Positions 53,537 through 62,370 of a DNA stretch of 64,000 bases are shown here, in pieces; the stretch's first letter is position 1; each line of letters begins with the position of its first letter. Made by a program: the position numbers and the translations under genes. This stretch comes from Marinomonas fungiae (lineage in GTDB: Bacteria > Pseudomonadota > Gammaproteobacteria > Pseudomonadales > Marinomonadaceae), in the NCBI RefSeq assembly GCF_001418205.1, contig NZ_LIQF01000003.1:1-64000 (forward strand). Reading direction: 5' to 3'. The notes under the pieces were generated by a model that did no database searches, was not told the origin of the DNA, and saw only the letters and a program-made list of their open reading frames with translations.

Positions 53537-53612
53537 ATGAAGTCGAAAACAGAGTTTAAACATGAAGCCCTAGTTGAAGCGGACGATATTCAAGAGGTGC
53601 TTCTGGCGCTTG
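53537..53612 (+). pseudogene. Truncated amphi-Trp-domain gene (first ~25 codons)
   Basis: Six bases after the metallophosphatase, ATG 53537 opens MKSKTEFKHEALVEADDIQE and continues VLLALA. This matches the start of amphi-Trp-domain proteins ('mk....F.hE..l....a..lL..LA'), small proteins that I remember as components of the GAK gene system. After residue ~25 the sequence turns abruptly into the complement of a thermonuclease gene, so the rest, including the conserved Trp, is lost. The frame goes on to 53767 but with unrelated residues. Identification rests on ~25 residues and on the neighbourhood. Confidence 0.5.
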
Positions 53613-53809
53613 CCACGAATTTCTGCCGCATCCACACCATTGACCCGAACAGGGATGTTCTTGCCGACGATATCTGGCCAATCGTTGATATCGACTCGGA
53701 AAGTATCTGCATCATAAACCGAGTTAATGCGTGCAACGGTCGCATTTGTTTCTGCAAAGAGTGGTAAAGCGAATACCAAACTGCCTAGTATCAGCGCTAT
53801 ACGAAACAC
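53610..53809 (-). pseudogene. Thermonuclease (SNase-like) gene, 3' part lost
   Basis: On the minus strand GTG 53809 (GGAGAT 7 bases upstream) starts a signal peptide (MFRIALILGSLVFALPLFAE), then TVARINSVYDADTFRVDINDWP, VRVNGVDAAEIRGK. VYDADTF and the 'G.D..E' turn are those of exported staphylococcal-nuclease-like proteins. Just after EIRGK the expected Cys/Lys-rich catalytic continuation is replaced by the complement of the amphi-Trp start. The key Arg and Glu residues further along are gone, so the product should be inactive. Confidence 0.75.
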
Positions 53810-54005
53810 TGTAAATCTCCACCAAAAAACATCACTGCCCTGTGAAGAAAGGTTTCATCCATAAGCTAGCATAATAATAAGCAATCTTTATAACGCAAAT
53901 GATTTTACTTTTAGAGGGTACTAAAATGCACTTTATTGGTGTTTTTTAATCGTTGTCTGAGTGGGTTTCATTCAACCAAAACTTTGCTTGTGTTAGAGTA
54001 GCCGC

Positions 54006-54171
54006 CGCTAGAGGTTGCCGATACCACTCGGCATGAAAAGGGAAGTCAGTGAGAATCTGACGCTGCCCCCGCAACGGTATTTAAAGTAAAGCTTTGTCAT
54101 ACGCCACTGTGGGCAACCATGGGAAGGCGACAAGGTGAGAAATGTCTGCTTTATCAGTCCGGAGACCTGCC
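54006..54171 (+). ncRNA. Cobalamin (B12) riboswitch
   Basis: The leader has the conserved AAAGGGAA (about 54037), GAATCTGACGCTGCCCCCGC from 54053, AACGGT just after, and the B12 box AGTCCGGAGACCTGCC at 54156-54171. Order and spacing are those of the class-I cobalamin riboswitch. It ends 79 bases before the BtuB start, so adenosylcobalamin binding should repress the btuBFCD operon. Confidence 0.95.
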
Positions 54172-54249
54172 TTTAGTAGGGGGCCTATCATAAAAAGGCC
54201 AAACATTGACCACTGTACGGGCGTGTGCAGTGTACATGAAGACACATAC

Positions 54250-56079
54250 ATGACAACTCAATCTTATTTTGCTCCAGTGTTTGCAAAAACGGCAACGGCA
54301 CTGGCGATTCTTGCTGCGACCTCTGCTCAAATGGCTGCAGCGCAAGAAACAACCAACCTATCAAAATTAGTGGTGACTGCTACTACGACCGAAGTAACCG
54401 AAGCTCAGTCATTGACCTCCGTGACGGTGATCAGTAAAGACGATATTAAGAAGCAGCAACCACACGAAATCACTGAGTTATTAGCGGCTCAACCGGGTAT
54501 CGATATCGTAACTAATGGTGGTTACGGTAAGAGCACCAGCATATTTACTCGGGGTTCTAATAGTACAGGCACCAAGCTTCTAATCGATGGCGTACCGATT
54601 CAATCTCATTCATTAGGCTCTGCGTCTTGGCAGTATTTGCCTATTTCACAAGTTGAGCGTATTGAAATTGTCCGCGGCCCTAAATCGTCGTTATACGGTT
54701 CAAGTGCAGCAGGTGGTGTCGTTCAGGTCTTTTTACCGGAAGGACAGCAAGGTGACCAAGCGGAGATTACGCTAGGCGCGGGCTCTTTTGGTACGACACA
54801 AACTGATGCCTCGGTTTCTGGCTCTGATGGTAAAACAAGTTACTTGTTGGCGGTCGGAACCTTTGATACGGATGGTGAAGAGGTAAAAGAAGGCGCAGGT
54901 GATATGGGGTATTCCAATGATCACGTCATGGCGCGCTTGGGCTATGAATTTGACTCAGGGGCCTACATCAAAGCTTTGCTGATGCATGCTGAAGGGGATT
55001 CTGAATACACCACATCCAGCGGTTCTGTGCGCAACAATGACTACCAGAACCAAGTACTCGCATTGACTGGTGGAATCGATGTGACCGACAGCTGGCAATC
55101 AGAAGTTCAGTTGCGCCAATCTCGTGATGACTACGATGTATTGAATGATGCGGGTATTAAAACGGGTACCTACTATGATAGTGAATCGCAAGGAGTACGT
55201 TGGAATAACACTCTATGGCTCGGTGATCATGAGTTTGTCGTGGGGGCTGAGCATGTAAAAGATAGCTTTGATGGTTCCTATGCGAAGGAGCGCACTAATA
55301 ATAGTGTTTTCGCACAATCATTGTCTGAGTTCGGGCCATTGAGCGTACAGTTAAACATTCGTGCTGACCATTACGATGAGTACGATACGCAAACAACAGG
55401 TGGTGTGGCGTTTGGCTATCAATTAGATCCTGTGCACACCTTACGAGTGAGTGGCCGCACCTCTTTTACGGCGCCAACGTTTAACTCTATGAATGCGGAA
55501 AACTGGGGTTATACGCTGGTGAATGAGATTCGACCAGAAACCTCAGAATCCTATGAAGTTGGGATCCGTGGTGATTACCAAAACAGTTACTGGGATGCTG
55601 CTGTTTATCAAGCTGATTACGATGACTTGATTGCTTGGACATACCCAACGGTTGGTAACATTGAAGCTGCTCGTGTGCAAGGTTTAGAGCTTGCCGCAGG
55701 AACGAGTATTGAACAGTGGTCATTTGCAGTTGCTGCAACGCTAATGGATACAGAAAACCTTAGTGAAGGTGCTGTACACGGCAATCGACTGGTTCGTCGT
55801 GCAAACAAGAGTGCTCGCATCGATGTGGATCGCCATTTCGAAGAGTTTTCATTAGGCATGACGCTGGCAAGTTACGGTGAGCGTTTTGATGATGAAGAAA
55901 ATGAAACCTTGCTACCGGGCTACGGCGTGTTGAATCTTCGTGCGAGCTATGACTTCGCACAGAATTGGAACGCCAAATTCGTTGTCAAAAACGCTTTGGA
56001 CAAATCCTATCAAACGGCTCAGGGGTATAACAACCCTGGTGTTGGCGCCTTCTTAACGGTTAATTATTCGGCCTTTTAA
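54250..56079 (+). CDS. btuB: TonB-dependent vitamin B12 receptor
   Basis: A 609-residue outer-membrane receptor. A signal peptide (residues 1-31, cut near AQMAAAQ) is followed by a TonB box-like LSKLVVTATT. The plug domain has VTVISKDDIKKQQPHEITEL, LIDGVPIQSHSLGSASWQYL and VERIEIVRGPKSSLYGSSAA. The rest forms the 22-strand barrel, ending in SAF with the typical terminal Phe. I start at ATG 54250 because the frame further upstream lies in the riboswitch. The riboswitch and the next genes for cobalamin transport support BtuB over other TonB receptors. The stop overlaps btuF by one base. Confidence 0.92.
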   Translation: MTTQSYFAPVFAKTATALAILAATSAQMAAAQETTNLSKLVVTATTTEVTEAQSLTSVTVISKDDIKKQQPHEITELLAAQPGIDIVTNGGYGKSTSIFTRGSNSTGTKLLIDGVPIQSHSLGSASWQYLPISQVERIEIVRGPKSSLYGSSAAGGVVQVFLPEGQQGDQAEITLGAGSFGTTQTDASVSGSDGKTSYLLAVGTFDTDGEEVKEGAGDMGYSNDHVMARLGYEFDSGAYIKALLMHAEGDSEYTTSSGSVRNNDYQNQVLALTGGIDVTDSWQSEVQLRQSRDDYDVLNDAGIKTGTYYDSESQGVRWNNTLWLGDHEFVVGAEHVKDSFDGSYAKERTNNSVFAQSLSEFGPLSVQLNIRADHYDEYDTQTTGGVAFGYQLDPVHTLRVSGRTSFTAPTFNSMNAENWGYTLVNEIRPETSESYEVGIRGDYQNSYWDAAVYQADYDDLIAWTYPTVGNIEAARVQGLELAAGTSIEQWSFAVAATLMDTENLSEGAVHGNRLVRRANKSARIDVDRHFEEFSLGMTLASYGERFDDEENETLLPGYGVLNLRASYDFAQNWNAKFVVKNALDKSYQTAQGYNNPGVGAFLTVNYSAF

Positions 56080-57005
56080 TGACTTTCAAAACTTGCTGCA
56101 AACGGTCTTTAGCAGTTTGTTTGCTAGGACTAGCCTCCGCGACTATGTTCGCGGAGACTGCTTCTGCACAGCCATTGTGCGTCGTGGATGATAAGCAAAG
56201 GGAAGTGTGTATGGCTCATCCTGCCACTAGGATTGCGGCGTTATCTCCAGGTGCCACCGAGCTGATTTACGCTGCCGGTGCGGGGGACAAAGTCGTCGCG
56301 GTGGTGTCGTTCAGTGATTACCCGCCAGAAGCGAAACAAGTCACTTCTGTGGGGAGTCATACGCGCTTGGATCTTGAGCGAGTCCTGAGCCTCAAGCCAG
56401 ACCTTGTTTTGGCTTGGGGAACTGGCAACCCAAGTGAACAAATTGCTACCCTCGAACGTGTGGGTATGACGGTGTATTACGTTGAACCCCATAATTTTGA
56501 GGACATCGTTGATAACATCAAAGATATGGCACGGCTTTCGGGAACCGAAAACATAGGTTATAAGGCAGCGGATGACTTCATCGCAGGCATTCATGCCTTG
56601 GCGACGCGTTATCAGAATGCTTCGCCAGTATCGACTTTTTATCAAGTCTGGGACGAGCCATTAATGTCCATGAACCGTGATCATTATATTAGCAAGGTTG
56701 TGACTTTGTGTGGTGGTGTGAATGTGTTCGCCGACTCGCCGCGTTTGATTCCTCGTCTGAATCAAGAGGCGGTTTTGATAAAAAATCCTGAAGCGATTCT
56801 AGCGGGAGGCATGGGCGAGCGTAATGCGAAATGGTTGGAAAAATGGCGTGCTTTCCCTGAATTGTTGGCGACGCAATGGGATAATCTATTTTTTATTCCA
56901 CCTTCATTAATCCAACGTCCGACACCGCGCTTGCTTGATGGGGCACGCATTTTGTGCGAAAAGCTCGACATCGCTCGCCAACACCGGCGTGAGCGGACTC
57001 TATGA
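56079..57005 (+). CDS. btuF: Cobalamin-binding periplasmic protein
   Basis: A 308-residue metal-chelate-type binding protein. The signal peptide is residues ~1-30 (cut near ASAQP). RIAALSPGATELIYAAGAGD and GSHTRLDLERVLSLKPDLVLAW are typical of BtuF. PLMSMNRDHYISKVVTLCGG, with VFADSPRLIPRLNQEAVL, closes the second lobe. It delivers B12 to BtuCD. The start (ATG) overlaps the btuB stop, and the last four bases overlap the permease start. Confidence 0.9.
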   Translation: MTFKTCCKRSLAVCLLGLASATMFAETASAQPLCVVDDKQREVCMAHPATRIAALSPGATELIYAAGAGDKVVAVVSFSDYPPEAKQVTSVGSHTRLDLERVLSLKPDLVLAWGTGNPSEQIATLERVGMTVYYVEPHNFEDIVDNIKDMARLSGTENIGYKAADDFIAGIHALATRYQNASPVSTFYQVWDEPLMSMNRDHYISKVVTLCGGVNVFADSPRLIPRLNQEAVLIKNPEAILAGGMGERNAKWLEKWRAFPELLATQWDNLFFIPPSLIQRPTPRLLDGARILCEKLDIARQHRRERTL

Positions 57006-57982
57006 TTGCGCCGCGCTACCTATTTTGGCCATTATTTAGCTTAAGCCTGCTCTCATTGCTGTGTCTCTTAGTGGCCATTACTCAGGGCAGTGTCGCCTTG
57101 TCCCTTGGACAGCTTTGGCAAGCGTTACAAGGGCAAGGCTCGTTATTGAATCAAACCTTAGTGTGGGAACTAAGAGTGCCCCGAGTATTAGCAGCTTTTG
57201 CCACTGGCGGTTTGCTGGCCGTGGCAGGAGCGCTGATGCAAATTTTGCTTCGCAATCCGTTGGCTGACCCCTATGTTTTAGGGATATCTGGTGGTGCTTC
57301 GGTCGCGGCGTTGTTGGCAATTTTGACTGGTTTAACGGGTATCTTGATGTCTGGCGCGGCATTTATCGGCGCGGTGCTATCTACTGTGTTGGTGTTTGGC
57401 TTAGCACAGGGTATAGGGCGTGTTTCATCTATGCGTTTGCTACTGACGGGGGTGGTAATCGCCGCTGGTTGGGGGGCTTGTATTACCTTAATGCTAGCCC
57501 TAGCGCCTCCCCAGAAAATACCTGGCATGTTATTTTGGCTTATGGGTGATTTGTCTTATGCCCACACTCCTTGGCTAGCTTGGCTTATTCTGGTGCCGGT
57601 ATGTTTTATCTTGATTCCTTTAGGGCGCAGTCTGAACGTGTTAGCGAGGGGCCCTTTGCAAGCAGCTGCTCTTGGAGTCAATGTAAAGCAGTTAGAGCGC
57701 TTAGTGTTTATCATTGCCAGTTTATTGACAGCGATTGCAGTGACTACTGCTGGTAGTATTGGATTTGTTGGCTTGGTTGTTCCACATATGTTGCGATTGG
57801 TACTGGGAAATGATCAGCGTCTTATTTTGCCAGCCTGTGCTTTAGCGGGTGGCACCTTGGTGACGATAGCGGATACGTTGGCGCGTACCGTTATTGCGCC
57901 TGAGCAGTTACCTGTGGGTGTGATTACCGCCTTATTGGGTGTGCCGACCTTTTTATATTTGTTGCATAGGGGGCGAGTATAA
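57002..57982 (+). CDS. btuC: Cobalamin ABC transporter permease
   Basis: A 326-residue FecCD-family permease with about ten membrane helices. It has LWELRVPRVLAAFATGGLLA, ALMQILLRNPLADPYVLGIS, and GFVGLVVPHMLRLVLGNDQR, the family's fixed motifs; the last helps to couple with the ATPase. It works as a dimer with two BtuD subunits. Overlaps its neighbours by four and one bases. Confidence 0.92.
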   Translation: MIAPRYLFWPLFSLSLLSLLCLLVAITQGSVALSLGQLWQALQGQGSLLNQTLVWELRVPRVLAAFATGGLLAVAGALMQILLRNPLADPYVLGISGGASVAALLAILTGLTGILMSGAAFIGAVLSTVLVFGLAQGIGRVSSMRLLLTGVVIAAGWGACITLMLALAPPQKIPGMLFWLMGDLSYAHTPWLAWLILVPVCFILIPLGRSLNVLARGPLQAAALGVNVKQLERLVFIIASLLTAIAVTTAGSIGFVGLVVPHMLRLVLGNDQRLILPACALAGGTLVTIADTLARTVIAPEQLPVGVITALLGVPTFLYLLHRGRV

Positions 57983-58746
57983 TGGCCTTAGTGACGAATG
58001 CTTTGGTTGTCGATATCCCATCAAGGCATCCGGAACCACTGGATTTAACCATGGAACCGGGACAAATTTGGGGTGTTTTGGGACCCAATGGCGTAGGTAA
58101 AACCACTCTGTTACATACGTTAGCGGGGCTGATTAGCCCCCGATCTGGTGTGGTTTCTTGGGCTCAAAAACCATTGCCGGAATGGCATCGTTTAGCGTTA
58201 GCACAAGAAATTGGTGTCATGTTTCAAGAACATCAAGACGGCTTTCCTGCTACCGTTTTAGAAACTGCATTATTGGGTCGCTTTCCTTATCTGAGTCCAT
58301 GGGAAATGGAAAGCGATGAAGACATGCAGATGGCTAAGGCTGCGTTGGAATATCTTGACTTGGAAGGCTTGGCCAGTCGTTCTATTAGTCAATTATCGGG
58401 TGGCGAGCGCCAACGCACGGCCCTCGCGGCACTCCTTAGTCAAGATCCTGAGATGTGGCTAGTGGATGAGCCTACCAACCATCTGGACTTGCATCATCAA
58501 GTCGCGGTGATGCGCTTATTGCAGCGTAAAGCACAGGCCGATAAGCTGGTGGTGATGTCGTTGCACGACGTTAACCTAGCCGCGACTTGGTGTAGTCATG
58601 TACTGCTATTGTACCCTGATGGTCCTGCTCGAATGGGGGCCGCAGAGGAGTTGCTGACACTAGAGCATTTGCAGCCTTTATATCAACAAGTTTTAGTGCA
58701 AGGCGAGCTCGATGGTCGTTTGGTATTCTTGCCTAAGGTGATATAA
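57982..58746 (+). CDS. btuD: Cobalamin ABC transporter ATPase
   Basis: A 254-residue ATPase. The Walker A is LGPNGVGKTTLLHTL, the signature is LSGGERQRT, and Walker B is MWLVDEPTNHLD, with the switch His in MSLHDVNLA. Length and motifs fit FecE/BtuD. It starts on the last base of btuC. It provides energy for B12 uptake. Confidence 0.93.
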   Translation: MALVTNALVVDIPSRHPEPLDLTMEPGQIWGVLGPNGVGKTTLLHTLAGLISPRSGVVSWAQKPLPEWHRLALAQEIGVMFQEHQDGFPATVLETALLGRFPYLSPWEMESDEDMQMAKAALEYLDLEGLASRSISQLSGGERQRTALAALLSQDPEMWLVDEPTNHLDLHHQVAVMRLLQRKAQADKLVVMSLHDVNLAATWCSHVLLLYPDGPARMGAAEELLTLEHLQPLYQQVLVQGELDGRLVFLPKVI

Positions 58747-58759
58747 GAGGAAGTCTTGG

Positions 58760-59152
58760 GTGAATTGGCTGAGAAAAATAGGCGAGCAGTGGTTTTTGAA
58801 GAGCAAATCATTACCAAAAATAATCATCGTCGGTATTGATACGCACTGTTATCAGCTTGCCCAGACTTTAATCGAACATAAGGATGCGGAAGTCGTAGCG
58901 TTTATTGACGATGAACCATGGACCAATCGAACAGAATTACTTGGCGCAAAAGTCCATTATCCTAGTGACATGGCGGCCTTAGTCACCCGTAAACAGGTGC
59001 GCCTGATTATTGATTTCGACACTTCAGAGCAAGTGCCCGAGTCTATTCAGCAAGAATTGCAATCCCTACCAGTTGAACAAATTGTGCTTAGCCATGCTAT
59101 GCCGCAGCCTTTAACATGTTGGCGTACTCAAATCCTAGAACAGCTAAAATAA
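58760..59152 (+). CDS. Small Rossmann-like protein after btuD (CoA/nucleotide-binding-like)
   Basis: A 130-residue protein with LPKIIIVGIDTHCYQLAQTL near residue 18 and AEVVAFIDDEPWTNRTELLG, then DMAALVTRKQVRLIIDFDT. This resembles the first Rossmann half of CoA_binding_3/CapD-type nucleotide-binding domains (a VG-x-D-x-x-x start, an acidic D at the end of strand 2). It lacks a catalytic part. It starts with GTG 58760, AGAGGAAG 7-14 bases upstream, and follows btuD by 13 bases, so it is likely cotranscribed in the B12-regulated operon. A role in cobalamin use is only suggested by position. Confidence 0.6.
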   Translation: MNWLRKIGEQWFLKSKSLPKIIIVGIDTHCYQLAQTLIEHKDAEVVAFIDDEPWTNRTELLGAKVHYPSDMAALVTRKQVRLIIDFDTSEQVPESIQQELQSLPVEQIVLSHAMPQPLTCWRTQILEQLK

Positions 59153-59552
59153 ATCAATTATTTCATGCCGCTGTTGTGCCTTACGGATAGGGCTTCAAAC
59201 CGCTCCTTGATTGGCAAAGTCTAAAAAACGTAGGTCTTGCAAGATCCCCTTAGAATAGCTCGATTACACTTATCGTCTATAGCATGTTGAATAGACACAG
59301 TTTTATACATTGACTTCCCTCCAACTTATTGAATCTATTGTAAAAAATATTTGTATTGAAAAATGATAACTAGGTGCTATATCAAAATGCAATACAGTTC
59401 CAATTAAATTGAAATAGTAAAAAACAGGCCAGCTCTTAATACTTTTAAAAAATGACAAGGCGTAATGCCTAGTGCTTTAACATGTTTTTAAGGCCCTAAG
59501 CTACGACATCAATCGCCATTCCCAATAAAAATTAGATAAAGAGAGCAGTAGC
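59153..59552. other. 400 bp between the B12 operon and the protocatechuate cluster
   Basis: No supported gene. It is AT-rich, with an ATA-N9-TAT (59366-59380) element that fits the loose T-N11-A LysR pattern, and an AGGC..GCCT pair near 59459-59471. This should hold the promoter and activator sites for ligJ and the genes after it. No regulator gene for the cluster lies in the window. Confidence 0.4.
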
Positions 59553-60560
59553 ATGATTATAGATTGCCATGGTCATTACACGACTACTCCACCAGCTGTG
59601 GGTGAATACCGTGATAAGCAAAAAGCAGAAGTTGCCAAAGACCCTTCTTTTGTTGGTGAGAAAGGTAGTATCTACGTTACTGATGATGAAATTCGTGAAA
59701 GTATCATTAACAATCAATTACGCTTACAACAAGAGCGCGGCACGGACTTAACCATTTTCTCTCCACGTGCGAGCTGGATGGGACACCATGTTGGTAATGA
59801 ACATACGAGCCAATACTGGACCGAGCACCAGAACGATTTGATTCGCCGTGTGTGTGATCTGTTCCCTGAAAACTTCGTTCCCGTGGCGCAATTGCCTCAG
59901 TCTCCGGGTGTTGATCCCGCAAAATCAGTTCCTGAAATCATTCGTACTGTGGAACAGATGGGGTTTATTGGTATCAACCTAAACCCAGATCCAAGTGGTG
60001 GTCATTGGAATGGCTCTTCTCTTGGCGATCGCTCTTTCTATCCAATTTACGAAAAAATGTGTGAATACGATATCCCAGCGATGATCCACGTATCAGCATC
60101 TTGTAACGACTGTTTCCACACGACAGGGTCTCATTATTTAGGTGCGGATACGACAGGTTTTCAACAGCTGATGATGTCCGATGTCTTCAAGGATTTTCCT
60201 GATCTGAAAATTATCATTCCACATGGCGGCGGCGCGGTGCCTTATCACTGGGGGCGCTTCCGTGGTTTAGCCCAAGACCAAGGCTTTGATCTGGCTGAGC
60301 GCGTATTAAATAACATCTACTTCGATACCTGTGTTTATCATCAACGTGGTATCGATTTACTACTAGATATCATTCCAACTAAGAACATCTTGTTCGCTTC
60401 AGAGATGATCGGTGCTGTACGTGGTATTGATCCAGAAACGGGTCACTACTTTGATGATACTAAGCGTTATGTCGATAACAACGCGGTTTTGACGGCTGAG
60501 CAAAAACAAGACATCTTCGAGCACAACACTCGTCGTGTTTTCTCTCGTCTAAAAATCTAA
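59553..60560 (+). CDS. ligJ: 4-oxalomesaconate hydratase, LigJ type
   Basis: A 335-residue amidohydrolase-fold hydratase. The metal-binding MIIDCHGHYTT opens the chain. YDIPAMIHVSASCNDCF, LKIIIPHGGGAVPYHWGRFR and NILFASEMIGAVRGIDPETG give the remaining ligands and the family's C-terminal region. It hydrates 4-oxalomesaconate to 4-carboxy-4-hydroxy-2-oxoadipate, a late step of protocatechuate 4,5-cleavage and gallate breakdown. It is the LigJ (amidohydrolase) and not the GalB (PIG-L-like) type. It is followed after 27 bases by the aldolase. Confidence 0.9.
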   Translation: MIIDCHGHYTTTPPAVGEYRDKQKAEVAKDPSFVGEKGSIYVTDDEIRESIINNQLRLQQERGTDLTIFSPRASWMGHHVGNEHTSQYWTEHQNDLIRRVCDLFPENFVPVAQLPQSPGVDPAKSVPEIIRTVEQMGFIGINLNPDPSGGHWNGSSLGDRSFYPIYEKMCEYDIPAMIHVSASCNDCFHTTGSHYLGADTTGFQQLMMSDVFKDFPDLKIIIPHGGGAVPYHWGRFRGLAQDQGFDLAERVLNNIYFDTCVYHQRGIDLLLDIIPTKNILFASEMIGAVRGIDPETGHYFDDTKRYVDNNAVLTAEQKQDIFEHNTRRVFSRLKI

Positions 60561-60587
60561 TCGTCTGACGTCATAAAGGAGCAAACA

Positions 60588-61265
60588 ATGCGCGAAAACG
60601 TAGTAGTACAACATATTGAACGTGCCGATCAGGCGGTGATTGATGGATTGGCTGAGTGCGGTGTGGCAACTATCCACGAAGCACAAGGTCGAGTGGGCTT
60701 GCTGGCGCATTACATGCGTCCCATTCAGCAAGATAAGGCGGTTGCAGGCTCTGCGATTACTATCTCCGGTGCAGCAGGCGATAACTGGATGATGCACGTA
60801 GCGATTGAACAATGCCAAAAGGGTGACATGCTGGTGTTTGCCCCTACGTCACCTTCTTACCATGGTTTTTTCGGTGACTTGTTGGCAACGTCTGCTCAAG
60901 CTCGCGGTGTGGTAGGTCTTGTGATTGATGGCGGTGTGCGCGATACCCGTGATCTTCGCAAAATGGATTTCCCAGTCTGGTCCAAAGCCGTGTGTGCAGA
61001 AGGTACGATCAAAGAAACGTTGGGTTCTGTCAATGTCACCATCGTTTGTGCCGATCAACTGATCAATGCGGGTGATGTGATCGTGGCCGATGATGACGGT
61101 GTGGTCGTGGTGCGCCGTGAGAAAGCGGCAGAAGTACTGGAGCTTGCGCGCAAGCGCATGGACAACGAAGAAGCGAAACGTGTTCGTCTCGAAAACGGCG
61201 AGCTAGGACTAGATATCTACGACATGCGTCCTCGTCTTGAAGAAAAAGGCTTGAAATATGTCTAA
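60588..61265 (+). CDS. ligK: 4-carboxy-4-hydroxy-2-oxoadipate aldolase
   Basis: A 225-residue RraA-fold class II aldolase. [20 protein letters not shown] has the Arg and Asp of the active site and metal, and [20 protein letters not shown] is the family's C-terminal strand. It cleaves 4-carboxy-4-hydroxy-2-oxoadipate into pyruvate and oxaloacetate, ending the pathway. AAAGGAG lies 7 bases before the ATG. The stop region overlaps galD by 8 bases. Confidence 0.9.
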   Translation: MRENVVVQHIERADQAVIDGLAECGVATIHEAQGRVGLLAHYMRPIQQDKAVAGSAITISGAAGDNWMMHVAIEQCQKGDMLVFAPTSPSYHGFFGDLLATSAQARGVVGLVIDGGVRDTRDLRKMDFPVWSKAVCAEGTIKETLGSVNVTIVCADQLINAGDVIVADDDGVVVVRREKAAEVLELARKRMDNEEAKRVRLENGELGLDIYDMRPRLEEKGLKYV

Positions 61266-62328
61266 AGGCATCGAATGCATGTGGATGCGAGGCGGCACGT
61301 CAAAAGGGGCGTACTTCCTTGCGGATGCTTTACCAAGCGATGAGCAGGCACGTTCAGACATTTTGCTACGCGTGATGGGCTCCCCAGATGCACGTCAAAT
61401 TGACGGTATGGGGGGGGCGGATCCAATTACTTCGAAAGTGGCAGTAGTAAAAAAGTCGATGCGTGATGATGCTGACGTGGACTACTTATTCCTTCAGGTA
61501 TTTGTCGATCAAGCCATTGTGACCGATGCACAAAACTGCGGCAATATTCTCGCTGGTGTAGGGCCATTTGCCATAGAGCGAGGCCTAGTTGAACCGGCTG
61601 AGGGCGAAACAGAAGTTCGTATCTTTATGGAAAACACCGGTCAAATCGCTGTGGCGCGTGTCCAAGTAAAAGATGGCGAAGTGGTCTATGAAGGTAATGC
61701 TCGTATTGATGGGGTTCCTGGTTTTTCATCTCCCGTTCCGATTACGTTCAAAGATACGGCGGGGTCGAGCTGTGGGGCGCTATTACCAACGGGTAACGCC
61801 GTTGACATCATTGATGGCATAGAAGTGACCATGATCGATAACGGCATGCCGTGTGTGGTGATGCGTGCGTCAGACATGGGAATTCTTGGGACAGAAACTC
61901 GTGAAGAGCTAGAAGCCAAAACGGAGCTTCGGGCCAAGCTTGAATCGATTCGTTTGCAAGCTGGCCCATTGATGAACCTTGGCGATGTGAAAGATAAGTC
62001 AGTGCCGAAAATGACCATGGTGTCTGAGCCCACTAATGGTGGTGCTATCTCCACGCGGACCTTTATCCCGCATCGCTGCCATGCGTCGATTGGTGTATTA
62101 GGGGCGGTGAGTGTGGCCACGGCAGCGGTATTGCAAGGTTCACCGGCTAATGTTTTGGCTGTATATGAGCCAGCGGCGCAAATGACCTTGGATGTTGAAC
62201 ACCCAACGGGTTGTATGACGGTGGTGCTAGATCAAAACAGTGAAGGCGAGGTGGACTCTGCGGCCTTGTTACGGACTGCGCGCAAACTGTTTGACGGTAA
62301 AGTATTTGTACATAAGAACGGCTTGTAA
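61258..62328 (+). CDS. galD: 4-oxalomesaconate tautomerase
   Basis: A 356-residue PrpF/GalD-family isomerase. [55 protein letters not shown] and [20 protein letters not shown] are the family's conserved segments, and the [20 protein letters not shown] stretch marks GalD. It converts keto and enol forms of 4-oxalomesaconate. The early overlap with the aldolase gene shows one message. It pairs with LigJ here. Confidence 0.9.
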   Translation: MSKGIECMWMRGGTSKGAYFLADALPSDEQARSDILLRVMGSPDARQIDGMGGADPITSKVAVVKKSMRDDADVDYLFLQVFVDQAIVTDAQNCGNILAGVGPFAIERGLVEPAEGETEVRIFMENTGQIAVARVQVKDGEVVYEGNARIDGVPGFSSPVPITFKDTAGSSCGALLPTGNAVDIIDGIEVTMIDNGMPCVVMRASDMGILGTETREELEAKTELRAKLESIRLQAGPLMNLGDVKDKSVPKMTMVSEPTNGGAISTRTFIPHRCHASIGVLGAVSVATAAVLQGSPANVLAVYEPAAQMTLDVEHPTGCMTVVLDQNSEGEVDSAALLRTARKLFDGKVFVHKNGL

Positions 62329-62370
62329 GCTGCTCTTTCATTAAAAAGAATAACGATAGGTAGCTAAAAA

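Noticed and set aside
53537..53767. A complete 76-residue protein
   Set aside because: Only the first ~25 residues look real; the rest is the complement of the thermonuclease gene.
54142..54249. BtuB starting inside the riboswitch
   Set aside because: The extension has no signal-peptide character and overlaps the B12 box; ATG 54250 gives a normal signal peptide.
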